From Zeugodacus cucurbitae (lineage: Eukaryota; Arthropoda; Insecta; Diptera; Tephritidae), in NCBI RefSeq assembly GCF_028554725.1, contig NC_071669.1:12839001-12903000 (forward strand): DNA of 64,000 bases, written 5' to 3'. Under the pieces are notes generated by a model, which was not told the origin of the DNA, made no database searches, and was given only the letters and a program-made list of their open reading frames with translations. The position numbers and the translations under genes are program-made. Position 1 is the first letter of the stretch. The number at the start of each line of letters is the position of its first letter. This document shows, one piece after another, positions 11,594-24,284 of this stretch.

Positions 11594-13140
11594 TGACAGG
11601 GGAAAACGGCGTAAAGAGCAGCAGCTTAATGCAGCCTTATTGTATTTCGTGCTTTTTATGCTATTTTCTACTCGTTCACTTTGTGTACCAACTTTTAGAC
11701 TAGTTTTTTTATGTGTTTTTGTTCTTGTCATTTACTAGTACAAAACGAAACTAACCGTACCGAACTGACAGAAGGTCGACAAGGCGGTCAACTAAAATAG
11801 CAAAGAACCATAGAACTGTACTGTGTGTAAAGTAACTAGCTACCTAGCTGTCAGCTGAGACCCCTCAAGGTAAACTGACACGGTCGATAAAGTGAGCGAG
11901 CACGGGGACAGACGGTAAGGTGAACAACAAAGCAGTAAGTTGATATATACTATATATATATATATATAGAATGCAAGTCGGCAAACGACAAAACTCGAAT
12001 GCAAGTTGAGACAATACCAGCCCGCATGATTTCAAAAAAAGAAAGAAATTGTGCTTCTTAAACGCATATACTAGTACTTTTGTCTCTTTGTCTGCGTGTC
12101 CGTTGCCTAACGGGCAACTGGTAAGTGATACGGGCGCTCGAAATAAGCATTTATGTATATATATTTTATATTTTGCCAGCATTATTATGTTCAAATAGTT
12201 GAAGGCGTTTTAATGCTGCTGTGGTCTTTGCAGTTGCTCTGTAGGAAAAAGTCGTTAAGTTCTCTCGGTTCGTACTTCGAATATAGAATTTGTATCTGCA
12301 AGAGAACCATCAAGGATCGGAAGTTTTTCGTTATGTTTACTCATTGCACGGGTTTACAAGAAACAACACCCTTTTTTCTGTATCTCTGGCTGCTGAGTTC
12401 CATTATTGAGTTTCTAGATATCATCTCTTGGACCTCATCTCATCATAAACCTTATTGGTCTAATATGAAGCTAAGTTAGCATACCTTTGAAACAGCTTTT
12501 GGCCTATTCTTATTGAGTATATCGCCTATGTTTTTCCCAACATTTCTTACTATTGGATCAACATTCCTTCCTTGGACCAGTGGTTCTTTTAGTCATAATT
12601 ATGAAATCTTTGAAAATATCGAAGAAAAATTGGTTACCTAGTTTCTTCGACTGAAGGATTTTTAACATCATACTTCTTTTGAACTTTCTAACTATACAGG
12701 TTCTTCAATCCTGCTGCTTTTATAGTCTAACAATCATTTGGTTTCCAAAAGATATTCGCTAGCAATCCAAAGTAGTCGAACCTTAATCTGAATAAATCGG
12801 AGTAGAACCAATGATGGTTTCTGTTTCGGCTTCACGCTTTTAGAAGGGTTTGAGTGCTTATGGTGAACAAAGCTCGCGAACGAGAATGCAAATATCGTGA
12901 CCCAGAAGGAAAACTCCACGACATGCAAAATTTGTTGTACTTGAATATAGTATAGGATATACAATTCACTGTTTGAGGACGTCAACACAGTTGGGCAGCC
13001 AAGGCAGGTCTTTCGAATGACTGGAAAGTACTTTGAAAGTCTTTAATGTGGATCAAGTAATTATAGGTTCGACTTCAATTGGTGCTTTGAGTTATTGAGA
13101 GCTTATAAAAGAGAGATACGACGTTACCATAGACTTTACG
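11594..13140. other. Spacer with a (TA)n tract
   Basis: A short (TA)n run lies near 11949-11968. A donor-like CTG|GTAAGT occurs at 12121, but no matching exon body is evident. No supported gene. Confidence 0.4.
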
Positions 13141-13560
13141 TTAGTTAGTAACAGTTGCAAGGTCCGCGGAACTACGTGCACTTAAAGAGAGACAATAGTG
13201 AGCGTACTCTCCGGACATTGCGGAATAGTCATTCGTACGATGAGGCTAGGAATCCTGTCGGATGCAAACTGCCATAGCTGTAAGAAGGAAGGTGAAGTGG
13301 AACCACCAATTCATTTCCTCCTCCACTGTCAATCGTTCGTAAGACTGAAGTTGGAACATCTGGGTACTTTTGACGAACCATGAGAACTTGCCGGAAAAGA
13401 TATTAGCCACTTCATAAAATTTGTGATAGGCTCAAAGCACTTCGGCGATAGGGGTCTTCTTTGCGATCCTAGGAGTCTTCTGACAATGGACCGTCACCTT
13501 TAGCTGTGGGATCAATCGCGACACCTGTTGCCAGGGTTAGCCTTTGAACTTCACCTAACT
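13141..13560 (+). mobile_element. 3' fragment of a LINE (non-LTR) retrotransposon
   Basis: The frame beginning at 13198 reads SGHCGIVIRTMRLGILSD and then CHSCKKEGEVEPPIHFLLHC. This is the C-x2-C ... H-x4-C zinc-binding pattern found after the RNase H/RT regions of I/R1/Jockey-like LINEs. After a TGA at 13381 the same frame continues as ELAGKDISHFIKFV, typical of these tails. A CACCTAACTTC end near 13550 may mark the 3' terminus. RT and endonuclease domains are absent, as expected of a 5'-truncated dead copy. The clade is not certain. Confidence 0.65.
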
Positions 13561-13596
13561 TCAAATAACCATTTACGTAGAAGATACTATTTTATA

Positions 13597-13832
13597 GAGT
13601 TGCCATCTGTATATAATTATAATTTTTTTTTAAATTAAATAGAAAATGTTAAAGACTGTGCACAAAATTTTGTTCATTTTTTAAAGCTTTATTTTAGCAC
13701 AAGAGAAAACTGAGTTGCCACCTTTTATAAATTTCTAAATATTTTTTACATAAAAATAAAAGAATATATAGTAGATAATATTGCTTTTTGTGAAAGTTTT
13801 ATTGAAAAAATATTTTTTTTGGCGTTGCCACC
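13597..13832 (-). repeat. Three-copy array of the GGTGGCAAC-box repeat (reverse)
   Basis: The box occurs as GTTGCCA at 13599, 13714 and 13824, spaced 115 and 110 bases, each followed by an AT-rich body. The orientation is opposite to the larger array at 15366-16500. The bodies are strongly diverged; only the box and spacing are clear. Confidence 0.55.
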
Positions 13833-15365
13833 TGTAATTTTTTTTAAATAAAATTTAATAATAATTTTTGTTAAATTTAATATTACAAAAGCCTGCATAA
13901 AACCTGCTCAATTTTCCCGGCTGGTCAACTGTCAACACTCTAACGTCTATTGACATTAGTGACGTTTACTGCTGCAGCTGCCGTTGGCGTTGACAACGCA
14001 GTCATTATTCGCTTCACTTTAAATTGAACTACAAAGAACATTTTAATTTTTCAAATATGTAGATATTTTTGTAATTCTGCACTTGTTATAAGCATTTTTG
14101 ATGTTGCTCTTTCATGCTTGCAATTTCTACATACAACTTGTATTCTATATGCCTGACTGTTGTTTTTGTAATTTAAATTTATTTATTGTTCAAATACGTA
14201 AAAGCTTGTATATTTCTCGTATATATTAATAACTGTGAGTTGTGCAAAGCCTGTGATTTTTGCGCAACATTTGTTGCTTTTATTGACCTGTTATAATTGT
14301 TGTTGTTGCTATTATATACTATGTTGTTGTTGCTATAATATTTACGTATGCTTGATGTCTATTGCTTTGCGCTTGTTCTTACAGCAGTTTATACATTTTC
14401 TAGTTTATTTGCTCTGCTTCTTTCATACACTCGCTTCAACATAGTAAATGAATATACAATGGCTTGCCACAGAGCAATCAAAATTACAACAATAGCCATA
14501 AAAGTTTGCTGCTTTTGCAAATTATTTTATTTGTCTGCAGCAGTCGACGCAAGTCCGTCTGTCGAATTGAAAATCTCTCTACTATACTGTGACAACACTC
14601 TCCCTTTACTCTCCAGCTTCCGCCCTGCCAATTTGCTAACGACAACTGCTGATTTTCAAACATTTATTGCAATATAAATCTTTTGCGTGCCTTTTATTTG
14701 CATTAACTTTATTTTTATGAGCGTTCCGCTTATTTGCTTTATGCGCAATTCGTACTTTTCTGCTTTTTTTCTTGATTTAATTTTTCGCTTTAGTTGGAAA
14801 TTAAAATTGTCAAACGCCTGTATTTTTCCTCAGATTTGCTTATGGACAGTGATTTTAATTTTGTGTGGGTGTTTTTACTAGTTTTCTATGTGTTTTTTAT
14901 TCTATTTTTCTTTGATTTTTTATTACATTTTTCTTGGTTTTTTTTCAACTTTTTTATTTCTCACGCTTTCGTTGTACATTTGTGAAAAAATCCCTCGCTC
15001 ATTTTTTCTATATTTACTTACATTCGTTATCTTCTTAATGTACTGTGGCGAATTGCAAGATTTGCGTGCAATCATGCATGGGGATAAAAATTACAAAGTT
15101 AAAGCAATTAAGCGATAAATTATTCGAAAATTATTCACAGATCATTAAAATTCCTGGAATATAGAAATTTAAATCAAATAGAAAAGGGGATTTTTTCGAA
15201 GTTAACTTGTTTATATTTATTATTATTGTTTAACGTTTTATTATTCATTACTATTTAAAAGTCAATAACATCATAAAATAATAAATTTAATTTTATGCAT
15301 AAATTATATTTAAGATGAATACTAGTGGGTAAAATATGGGTAAATATTTTCTGTTCCGTTGCTTG
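13833..15365. other. Spacer between inverted box arrays
   Basis: Contains TTG-rich tracts (14297-14310 and 14321-14334) and low-complexity T-rich sequence. The several ORFs of 60-109 codons here are dominated by T-rich codons and share no family features. Confidence 0.35.
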
Positions 15366-16500
15366 ATAAGTGACAACTCTGAACCGAAAATTTCTAAATT
15401 GTTAACTGTCCAAATATTAGTCGAAAGCTGATATTTGTATTTTTTCAGTTTTACTTTTCTCAAAAGGTGGCAACTCTATTTCCAATTACATCTGATTTGA
15501 TTTTGAAAAATTATTGATTACTTCCCTAACACTTTCTAAAACAGATTGTATTTAACAAATTTTTTTTATTTATTTTAGTTTTACTTTTCTCAAAAGGTGG
15601 CAACTCTATTAGCAGTTATATTTGATTTGATTTTAATATTTATTAAATACTTTCTAAAAAACTTTCTAAAACATATTGTGCTTAGCAATAATTTTAAAAT
15701 TTTTTCCACATTTACTACTTTTAAAAGGTGTTCGCTCTATTTGGCAACTCCTTTCCAAAATATCTCTATAATAGCAATTTATCGAGCACGTTCTCGAGTA
15801 CTTCCAAAAATACTTGTGTTTAGAAAACATTTTATAATGTTATCATTCTTACTTACTTTCCAAAGGTGGCAACTCTATTTTCTCTAAAATTTTTTTCCTG
15901 ATGGCAATTCTTTTTTTTTCAAATATGTTTAGATGGAAAACATTTATTCAAAAACTTGAATTTTATATAAATTAGAAAAATTAAATTATTTTTAACTATT
16001 GAGACAGGTGGTAACTCTAATCGATAATATACCTGTAAAACAAATAAGATATTTCCATTAAGCTATTTTCGGCGGTCGAAAGTGCATTTTAAAATAAATT
16101 TAACTCAAGTTATTTTAACGTATTTTTATACATACCATGTATGTATGTATGTACAGTCATGCGAAAAATAATAGGGACACTTGCTTGAAAATAGGTAAAA
16201 AATAAAATAAAAAAATTATCAAAAATGTAACATGCAATTGTTTGCAGGAATGTCAGTGAAGTAAAGAACCGTTATCAAAGAAAAAATGTTGATCATTTTG
16301 TGAAGTAGGATCGTTTTTGAGTGTGCGAAATAATAGGGACATGTGTCATGTGTCCCCATTTTGTATGTAGATGGCAACTCCAGTCATTAATAGGGATCAT
16401 AATTAGGGATTTTAGTAAAGCGATCCAAATATTTCTATTGAAAGTCCACTTTAAAATAAATATAATTGAAATTAGTTTTAGGAATTTAAATAGGTAGCAA
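15366..16500 (+). repeat. Tandem array of about 97-147 bp units with GGTGGCAACTCT box
   Basis: The box core begins at 15369 (degenerate), 15466, 15596, 15727 (degenerate), 15865, 16007, 16370 and 16493. Spacings are 97, 130, 131, 138, 142, 363 and 123. Removing the inserted MITE at 16154-16367 with one TA brings 363 down to 147, which restores the period. The second and third boxes share a longer block, TTTTACTTTTCTCAAAAGG, before them, and similar TTTGATTTGATTTT bodies after them. No protein is encoded. Confidence 0.75.
16154..16367. mobile_element. Tc1-like MITE inserted in the box array
   Basis: It begins CAGTCATGCGAAAAATAATA followed by GGGACAC, and ends with GTGTCCCCATTTTGTATG, an imperfect inverse. 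TA flanks both sides (16152-16153, 16368-16369). A second direct copy of the end motif, TGTGCGAAATAATAGGGACA, lies internally at 16322-16341. The 214-bp size, CAG-type end and TA target duplication fit a non-autonomous Tc1/mariner-class element; the inverted repeats are poor. Confidence 0.5.
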
Positions 16501-18391
16501 CTCTGATAAAAATATATACTAATTAAAAAATAGTTATTTTAGTTTACTTTAAATAAAATTAAAATAAAACTGGTGCGTGGAGTCCCTACGCGTGGAAGAA
16601 GTTATACTTCTTAGTGATATTCCAAGAAATGCACATCATTTTGTATGAAAGAAAACTAGCGAGAGGGAAAGGATAAAAATATGGCGGAGTGACCAACACT
16701 TTCTTAAATTCACATTTTATAAATTTATTATGCACATTTTATTAAGTAAAGTCCAAATCAATTATCATTTCTGGATTCTGACGGATTGATATCAATAATA
16801 TTTACAATTGGATTATGATAACTAAAATACGATATGAAATGTCTTACATCTACATATTTTATCTATATTTCTCGCGAATACCGCATCAATAGTCGTACCT
16901 CCTTTTGTCGTAGGATCATTTCTTCCATTGATCAAATGAAAATTTCTCTCTGAGGAATGCCAGTGTAGTCTTAACTTTTCAACGGCCAACGCAGAGTTTT
17001 TCAACCAAAAGTCACACAAAATAGTTGAGAATTCGCACAAATGAAACAGAAACGAAAGAAAAACAAATAATGCACAAGCATACAAACACACATATGCGTA
17101 CACATGTGAATATGTCACAAACCAAAAATTTAAACATTGTTCTACAAAAACAAGAATTGCTCAAATAAACAATTATCGCAAACTTTTCCGAAGTCGTATA
17201 AGAAGTATAACTTCAAAAAAAAAAAAAAACAGAACTTTAACAGGGCTGTCAAAACAGTCCTCTTCTGCTGCCGCTGCTGCTGTTGTGGCAATCACTTGCC
17301 TTCAATTTTCTTTGTGATTGGCAAATATTTATTTTTTTCTCTCAACTGCGAGCTCAACTTGCAGTTCTTCAATCTCTTACACTGACTATTTGTTGGTTAA
17401 CACTTTTGTCTTCCTTCTACAAGGAAGATCCTCATATGTATATTCCAAAAAATATTGCTCGACATTTACCAAAAGGTGGGCGAACAAGTCAAAGGCGGAG
17501 GCACTTTGGTTGATGCATCAGCAAAAGTTAATTAACCGTCAATACTTGTTCATCTACGCACATATATAAGTGAAATAGTATGTGTGTGTATGCACTGAGT
17601 TTTATCTTGCAATCACTGATTTGTTCTCTCTTTATTTTCCTCTTCATCTCTCTGTGTCATTCTGTGGCTTTTGGTAAGTGCTTGCGTTGCATGTGCGTTC
17701 AATATTAGCCGGACACATGATTGTCAGTTTTTAGTTCTTCTTCGGTCCACACTTGACTTCACTCATTGTGCGTGCCGTTATTATGTATCTACCTTTTATA
17801 TTCTTTTTTTTGGGGGTTAGTAATTTTTTTTTGTACTCGTGGGTTCCATCACTTTACATATTATAAGCTTTAAGGAATATGTATGTACATAACTACATAC
17901 GTTACACTCTTTCCATTGTTATTCTCAAATGTTTGCTTTAAGTATTTTTACTGACGAACATACATAAGTGATGTACTTAGTTTGGATGACAGCAAATTCT
18001 CTTTTGTAATTATCTGAGCTGAGCTCTTCTCGCACTACAGATTATTTGACAAAAGATTTTTGCTTTGCTTTTTACGGTTATTTCAAAGTTTTTTCTGTGG
18101 TTTGCTTGAAATTCTATACCTTTCTTCCCTGATGTCTAATAATTAGTAGCTTGCATGCTTTTATGCATTTTTAGGAAACCTGAAGAGTTGGCAAAGACAA
18201 CAAGTTAACATTATTGTTCTCATAAAACAATTAGAGTAGTTGCAAGCATATTAGATAAAGAATAGCGAGAATTGTCAAAAATAACACGAAGACGACGGAT
18301 GAATACATTCTGATGTTGGAGAGTACATATTATGTTTGGTCCCAGAGTAAGGCGAGGTTTCCTTTGTATGGAAAAAAATCATGTGAACAAG
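16501..18391. other. Spacer
   Basis: No gene recognised. CTG/CCG triplets occur at 17266-17287, and a donor-like TTTG|GTAAGT at 17674 has no evident exon body. Confidence 0.35.
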
Positions 18392-18556
18392 AACGTGACC
18401 TCTCTTGATATTCCCTCTGAATTTCTTCAAAATATCTGAGAGGATTACCTATATTTTCGATAAAAAATTTACTCAAAACTCTGAGGTTCGCATATTTAAA
18501 TTTTTACTCAAGTTGCAGGATTTCAACTCTACTCGTCACCCTGATCAATTTTTAGG
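18392..18556 (+). repeat. Deleted fragment of the 5.84-kb dispersed repeat
   Basis: It shares the AATATCTGAGAGGATTACC / ATATTTTCG block and then TTTTTACTCAAGTT, TTTCAA and CTACTCGTCACCCTGATCA with the element at 5838-6754. The middle of the element is missing. Confidence 0.6.
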
Positions 18557-18591
18557 AAGAATAGAGCATCTTAATCAAATTTTTCGCCAAG

Positions 18592-19283
18592 GTGGCAACC
18601 AGAGAACGGCATTTGCTGAATGAAAAACATTCGTACGCGCTCAACAGCCGAATAATCACAGTGTTCGGATCAGCCGATCAAACTTGCCTGAGCTCACATT
18701 TTCGTTGTTGATTTTAAATTCACTCGTGTGTGTGCGATTTTTTGTTTCACTCCGAGTTTGTTCGGCTCGTGTTCAATATAATGATTTCGGGCGCTTGCTC
18801 ATTCGGTTCAACATTCATTGTTTTGAACAAGAACAACACTCAACTCGCAAAAATTAACTAGTATGATTTTACTCATGCGCGCAGCAAGCGGCACTTTTTC
18901 TGCACAGATGAAATGTGAGAAGAAGAACAAGGCAAGCTACAACAACAACTGCATAGAAATTGTTACGGTACATGCAGTCGTAACGCTCACATCGTGTCGT
19001 CTTGTCGCTAATTGTTTACTCATAATCGATCAACTCAAATTGAACCGAATGATGCTTTCGTCAACACAGGCTCATTTTATTGAACGCTGACTTTTGTTCA
19101 GTGAGTTGAATTGAGTGAGAAATTTTGAACCGAGGACTCAAAATCCAAAGAATGATGTGTACGGCAAATTGAGTTAATTTTTACTCATTACTCTGTTTTT
19201 TTTCAGTGAGTTGAGTTGAATGAAAAAGTTCGCGTATGAGTAAATCAAGAAAATAGTGATTTTTGCAGTTCTCTGGTGGCAAC
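18592..19283. mobile_element. Non-autonomous hAT-like element with 8-bp target duplication
   Basis: The element proper is 18600-19275 (676 bp). The 8-base target duplication GTGGCAAC occurs exactly at 18592-18599 and 19276-19283. It fits the GTNNNNAC preference known for Hermes/hobo-type hAT transposases. The ends are inverted: CAGAGAACGGCA on the left and TGCAGTTCTCTG on the right, 11 of 12 matching, starting with the CAG common to hAT ends. The interior has repeated GAGTTGA / TCAACTC words in both orientations. No hAT transposase (BED finger or dimerisation domain) is encoded; the 75-codon ORF inside is not recognisable. Confidence 0.75.
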
Positions 19284-19620
19284 CCTAATATTTTTATTAT
19301 AAATTGTATCATATTTCTTATTTTCTATACAATGTAGGTAATTTTCTATATTTGTAAGTAATATAGAAAAAATAGATACTGTAGAAATCTGGCAATATTA
19401 TTTTTTTCGCGTTGGCTTTAGTTTTAGATTTTTAAATTAAATGTGCTTTAATTTTATTATAGAAATCTGGCATTATAATTTTTTGACGTTGGCAACCCTG
19501 AACTTTTTTTTTTTTTAATTTTAAATTCGGTCATACATTTTTAATGCAATAGAAATATAATTTTTGGTGAAATAAATACAAATATTTAGAATAGAATTTA
19601 TATCATGGAAATCTAGCATC
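19276..19620 (+). repeat. Diverged GGCAAC-box repeat units
   Basis: The box at 19276 is followed by GGCAATATT near 19391 and GGCAACCC at 19491. Two units share TAGAAATCTGGCA with a 78-base period (19382, 19460), and a third resembles them near 19605. It continues from the sequence interrupted by the hAT-like element. Confidence 0.45.
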
Positions 19621-22600
19621 ACCATATTCACGTCTCTATGACATGTGAGATTAAAATTAATTATTTATTTGTAAACTAATTTTTTTATTTGAATTACCTT
19701 ACTCTCCACATTTGAGTGCTTAAAATATTTGAGAAAAAAATGTAATTCTTTTAATTTATTTAAGTGCTGCTACTTCGTTAACCGCATACAAACACACAGA
19801 TTAAAACACAGAAACATAGAAAAAGTTGACTTTTGTATGCCATGCGGTTCTCTCATATGTCCACCATTGAAAAAACGCGGCAGTGCATGAATATGTGTTC
19901 GTCTTTGTATGCATTCCATTGTCGAGTTATCTTCATATACACATACATACAAACACAGATATTAAATTCCTACACATGAGAATGTGCCACATATTGTCGC
20001 CACCTTTTTTTTCGGTGGTCTGTCGCCGACTCGTTTGCCTCCATTCATATGCAATTGCGCATGTGTGTGTTGACTGTGAATTTATTTTTTAATATGTCCT
20101 CATGCAATTTCTCTTTTGTCATCAGAGGCGTTGTAACTTGCTGTTGCATGCAACACCATCATTGACTAGCAGTGCATCGTGTACTGTTACTGTTGAATAA
20201 AGAGAGGAGAGAGTGTCAAAAATGTACTGTGGTTTGAAATCGTTTAAATACAAAGTGGTTTATTTTTGAATTATATAGGCCTTCAAGAGGCTTTCAAGAA
20301 TCTCAAATATGCCCATACCTGAAGTTCACTTCCGTGATTGCACTACTGAGTAAGATTGATTTATTATCGTCCAAGGGTTTCATCAACGAAGTCATGGGAT
20401 GAAAGGCCTTCTGAGGTATCCTGAAGATCAGTTCTGTATTAGATTTCCTGACATCTTGAAGATGGAATCCGTTGACAATAGAGTACAGAGAGATTGAGGG
20501 CATGACATGTGTCCGAAAGGCCTTACACCGTGTGTTAATCTTCGAAGTTAAAGATCCTCAGTCCTAACTGCCTAATATCAGTCTTAAAGCGTCACCGAAA
20601 TATTACTTTAAGATAGCTGTACGGCCTAGAGGAATCTGTCGTAGTCGATGTGTTAGAAAAGAACAAACGAGCTTTCACCGTCTCACTTTTTCCAACCCCC
20701 CTGTTCTTTCTACATCTATTTATTCTACTGCTAACAAACGGTTCTTTGCCAGTGAAGCAACGACCTATCATACAGTTTGGAGCTAGAGAACTACAAAAAG
20801 TTGGTAGATGCAAATAACGGTTCACGTCGTTTAATTTTTCTTTTCGTCGAGGTGTTATTGAGGATTAATAAAGGCGGTTTTGCTGCAGGCTCAAAAATTG
20901 GTCGCTCATATTCTTATTACCCGACGAATTGTTCAAATTCATTTGGGGTGGCTCTCCCTTCCCCTTTAGAATGATTGGTCCAACTTGGTTTTGGTGTAGT
21001 TTCTGTCTGTCTGTTATTTTAACCTCATCAACCTCACCAGACTGAGTCGGACTTGTTTGGCCAATGATTTTATACAAATGTATTTAATTCTTTGTATTTG
21101 CTTACTATTACATCTGCTTTTGTTGTTATGATTCACCATTCGCGGCACTTATTTCATTCGCCGTTAAAAAATTCATGCACATATACATAGACACAAGTTT
21201 CCTACAGATTTATGCACATATTCACCAATTTCCCGAAACCATCGCTCAGCTGAAATATTTCAGCGACATTTTGAAACAACAACACTGAAAACTCACTGAT
21301 CCATACTTTGGCGGGTTTATAGTTGTTCTTGTCTTTTTTTTGTTTTTGTGTTCATTTCTGGTTTTTTGTGCCACAACACGGCCATAAAAATAATGAAAAT
21401 AAGATTGACAGCATAATATGCCGACAGGCTGTCTGCATCAGCGACTCTTTAGTATGCGAGCTCTGAAGTACAATAGCGGGTTATTGCTCGATGCGCGATG
21501 TTGAATGTTGTATGTTGTTGGACCAACAACGGAACGGAATGGTGGCTCAGTTCTACTTTGCTCGGGGTAAAACGCTGGTGCGGCATACTTCTTTCTCTTT
21601 ATATGTTATATTGTGTTCATTGCTGTGGTTGCACTATCCATAGGATTGCTTTTGTTGTAATTTTAAATATTTATTTTTCCTCTTCTTTCATATTTTTAAT
21701 TTTTTAGTGTCGTTTTTTTTATGGCCCTGCAAACAAATGACCACGTAAACTTATATATATTTTATCTTTTGGTGTGAGTTTATGCCTAGAGGCATGCTGG
21801 ACATGACAAATTGGGTATAAATGCATTGTATATACTTGTGCTGTTTTATGGCTGATATTAATATTAAATGACTTACAAAATGGTCTTTACTGAGGCTAGA
21901 TATAAAATAAAAGTCGGATGATAGTTTATTTTACATCTCGTCGTAATGAGGACAGACTAAATATAATATCTATAACTTTCCTCTTTACTTTTAAGAATTG
22001 AAATGCATGCTGTTTACTCTTCTGGCGTCTTCTATCGATTTTAAAAACAATAATCTACTGAGTTATGTGGTTAATCTGTGGTCTACGGTATCTGCTATCT
22101 ACTTGTTATTAGAATTCGATCACCTGTTTTGGCATCGCGATGCAAAAAATTAGAAATCGGTCTCACACTAATAAATAGTAACTGTTGAATAGTCCTTTAA
22201 CTTCGAGTGTATTCCGTTCTGTAGCTCAAGCGGTCGGTCTTAGTACGATCTATTTTATGTGGAACAGCTACGCTCGCTCTTTATATTACTCTGATCTCAA
22301 GAACATGGTATAATTTCTATTACAAAAAGTTTAATCCTAAAAAAACCGCCAAGTGTTTCGCTAAAAGTTAAAGAAAAAACCATCTAACTATCTCTTTTTT
22401 GGTATTCGGTATATTTTGGATTGGTATGAAGTTGATATACACGTCCTCATTTGCGCCCACTTACTTGGTATTCACTAAACCATTAGGTAGACCGCCATTT
22501 AAAAAGTCTGAAGGAAATATCTGCTCCGACTCAATCATCCCCCTGTCGACAAAATAGCTTTGTTAAGTGTTCTGGGCGTCTCATGATCCATCTACTTTTT

Positions 22601-24284
22601 CCATCTCTGGAGCTTCGCAAAGACTATTTTAGCTTAGAGACCTAGACTTGTCGAGGCCATTATCACTTTGTCGGATTATGGCCAGCAGACATAACTAAAC
22701 ATTTTATTGTTTTCCATATCCAGTTCTTCATTAAGGATTCTTCATAGAGTAAGCTGAAGATTAAGAGTTTCATCAGATATCAGGAAGTAGAAATAATTAC
22801 TTCGAGGAGTATACTTTGAAGCTTGATGTTATAACTTGCGTTTCGTGACATAAAGCTTTCAGGAGGTTTTCTGTTAAACAGGATTCCTGAAGTTTTCATT
22901 TCGGATTTCAGATTTCGGAGGTATAATATTCTTGAACATCACAATTAAGATTAGATTTGTAATTTTACGATTGGATTTGTAAGAGGTTAAAGGTTATATC
23001 CCAGGTCCCAGGATTTTTGAAATATAAATGCTTCCAGCTATAAATCATTTTTTATTATAGCAAAATTAATTAGGCGGCACTTTAATAATAATAAAGTGCT
23101 CCCATTTTTAAAACCTCCCCTCTTCCACATCGCCAGAGCGACAGTTCAATGACTACAGTACTGCTACATATACGTATACTCAGTGTTTGCGGGTTTTGGC
23201 CAGCATCGTTCGCACACACTACTCGTGGCGGCTGGCAGCACAGGCGAGCCACTGTGCATCCTGTTTGACACTTTACAATATTTACAGTCACACACATACG
23301 TACATACATACGTATATACATGAATGTTTATATATGTCATTCAGCTTTTTGTGATTTTTTCGGTTGTGTAAAATGTGAGAAGTAGTGGCAGGCGCGACAG
23401 GCGACAAGCGACGGCCTGACAAACGAAAGGCCGACAGGATAACAGACCAGTGAGCGAGCGGCTTTAAACGCGCCACTTTTCATGGCACACCGACAAACAC
23501 ACACTTGCATTCGCTTGCCTGGCTTTGACTACTTAAATATGTGCATACACAAATAAATTACAAGTGTGTTTAAGTGGGCCGACTGCCATAGCGCTTGTCA
23601 TTCCTCATGTTAGTGGCGTTTAATGTTTGGGATGTCAATGTTTTGTTTTACCAACTTTTTTGTGATATATTTTCATTTTAATTCTTGATGTTCTTCACAC
23701 GGACCGTACACATTCATTCAATGTATGTGTGCTGAAATTTGCTCTTACAAACTATAATGGCAAAAAATTGTTTGACGCTTTTGCGGCTTTAATGAAGGTT
23801 TTCGTGTGGAGGACTTTTGGTGGGCTCGCTCTCGCCTTGCACTCAAAATCATACCAAAGGGTGGGGTGTAGAAAGGACTAAAGTGTCAGTAGTATGATGT
23901 AGGCATAGCTTCTGGTATATTACATGGTTAAATGACAGCATCAACTATAGAAGGTAGAAAAAATATTTTAGCTTAACTAGGCGTTTTCGGTGCGCTGTTT
24001 GTCATTTAAATAGACTGACAGCAGTTCACCGTCAGCTGCCGTTCTATTTTAACAAACTGTGTCTCATTACATATACATAAATATTTACGTTATCGGTTGA
24101 TCTATTTTTTAAACCTAGTGTGACCTAGTTTTAATGCGAAATAATGAAAAATTGGAGGACAGCGATCAATAACACTAATTTTTGGCATTTAAGCAAGCCA
24201 AAGCAAAATGAAATGTTCGTAGTGAAATTTATTGCAATATCTCTCTTATTAACATACATATAGATATTTAAGCCATATTTGGCT
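19621..24284. other. Long anonymous spacer
   Basis: About 4.7 kb without supported genes or repeats. ORFs are all short (79 codons or fewer) and lack recognisable motifs. Composition is ordinary for the window. Confidence 0.4.

Noticed and set aside
17641..17680. Exon ending at TTTG|GTAAGT (17674)
   Set aside because: The donor is good, but no acceptor or protein- or UTR-like body upstream could be paired with it.
22200..22260. tRNA-like GTAGCTCAAGCGGTCGGTC
   Set aside because: Resembles a D-arm by eye, but no matching anticodon stem, TTCGA arm or acceptor stem follows.
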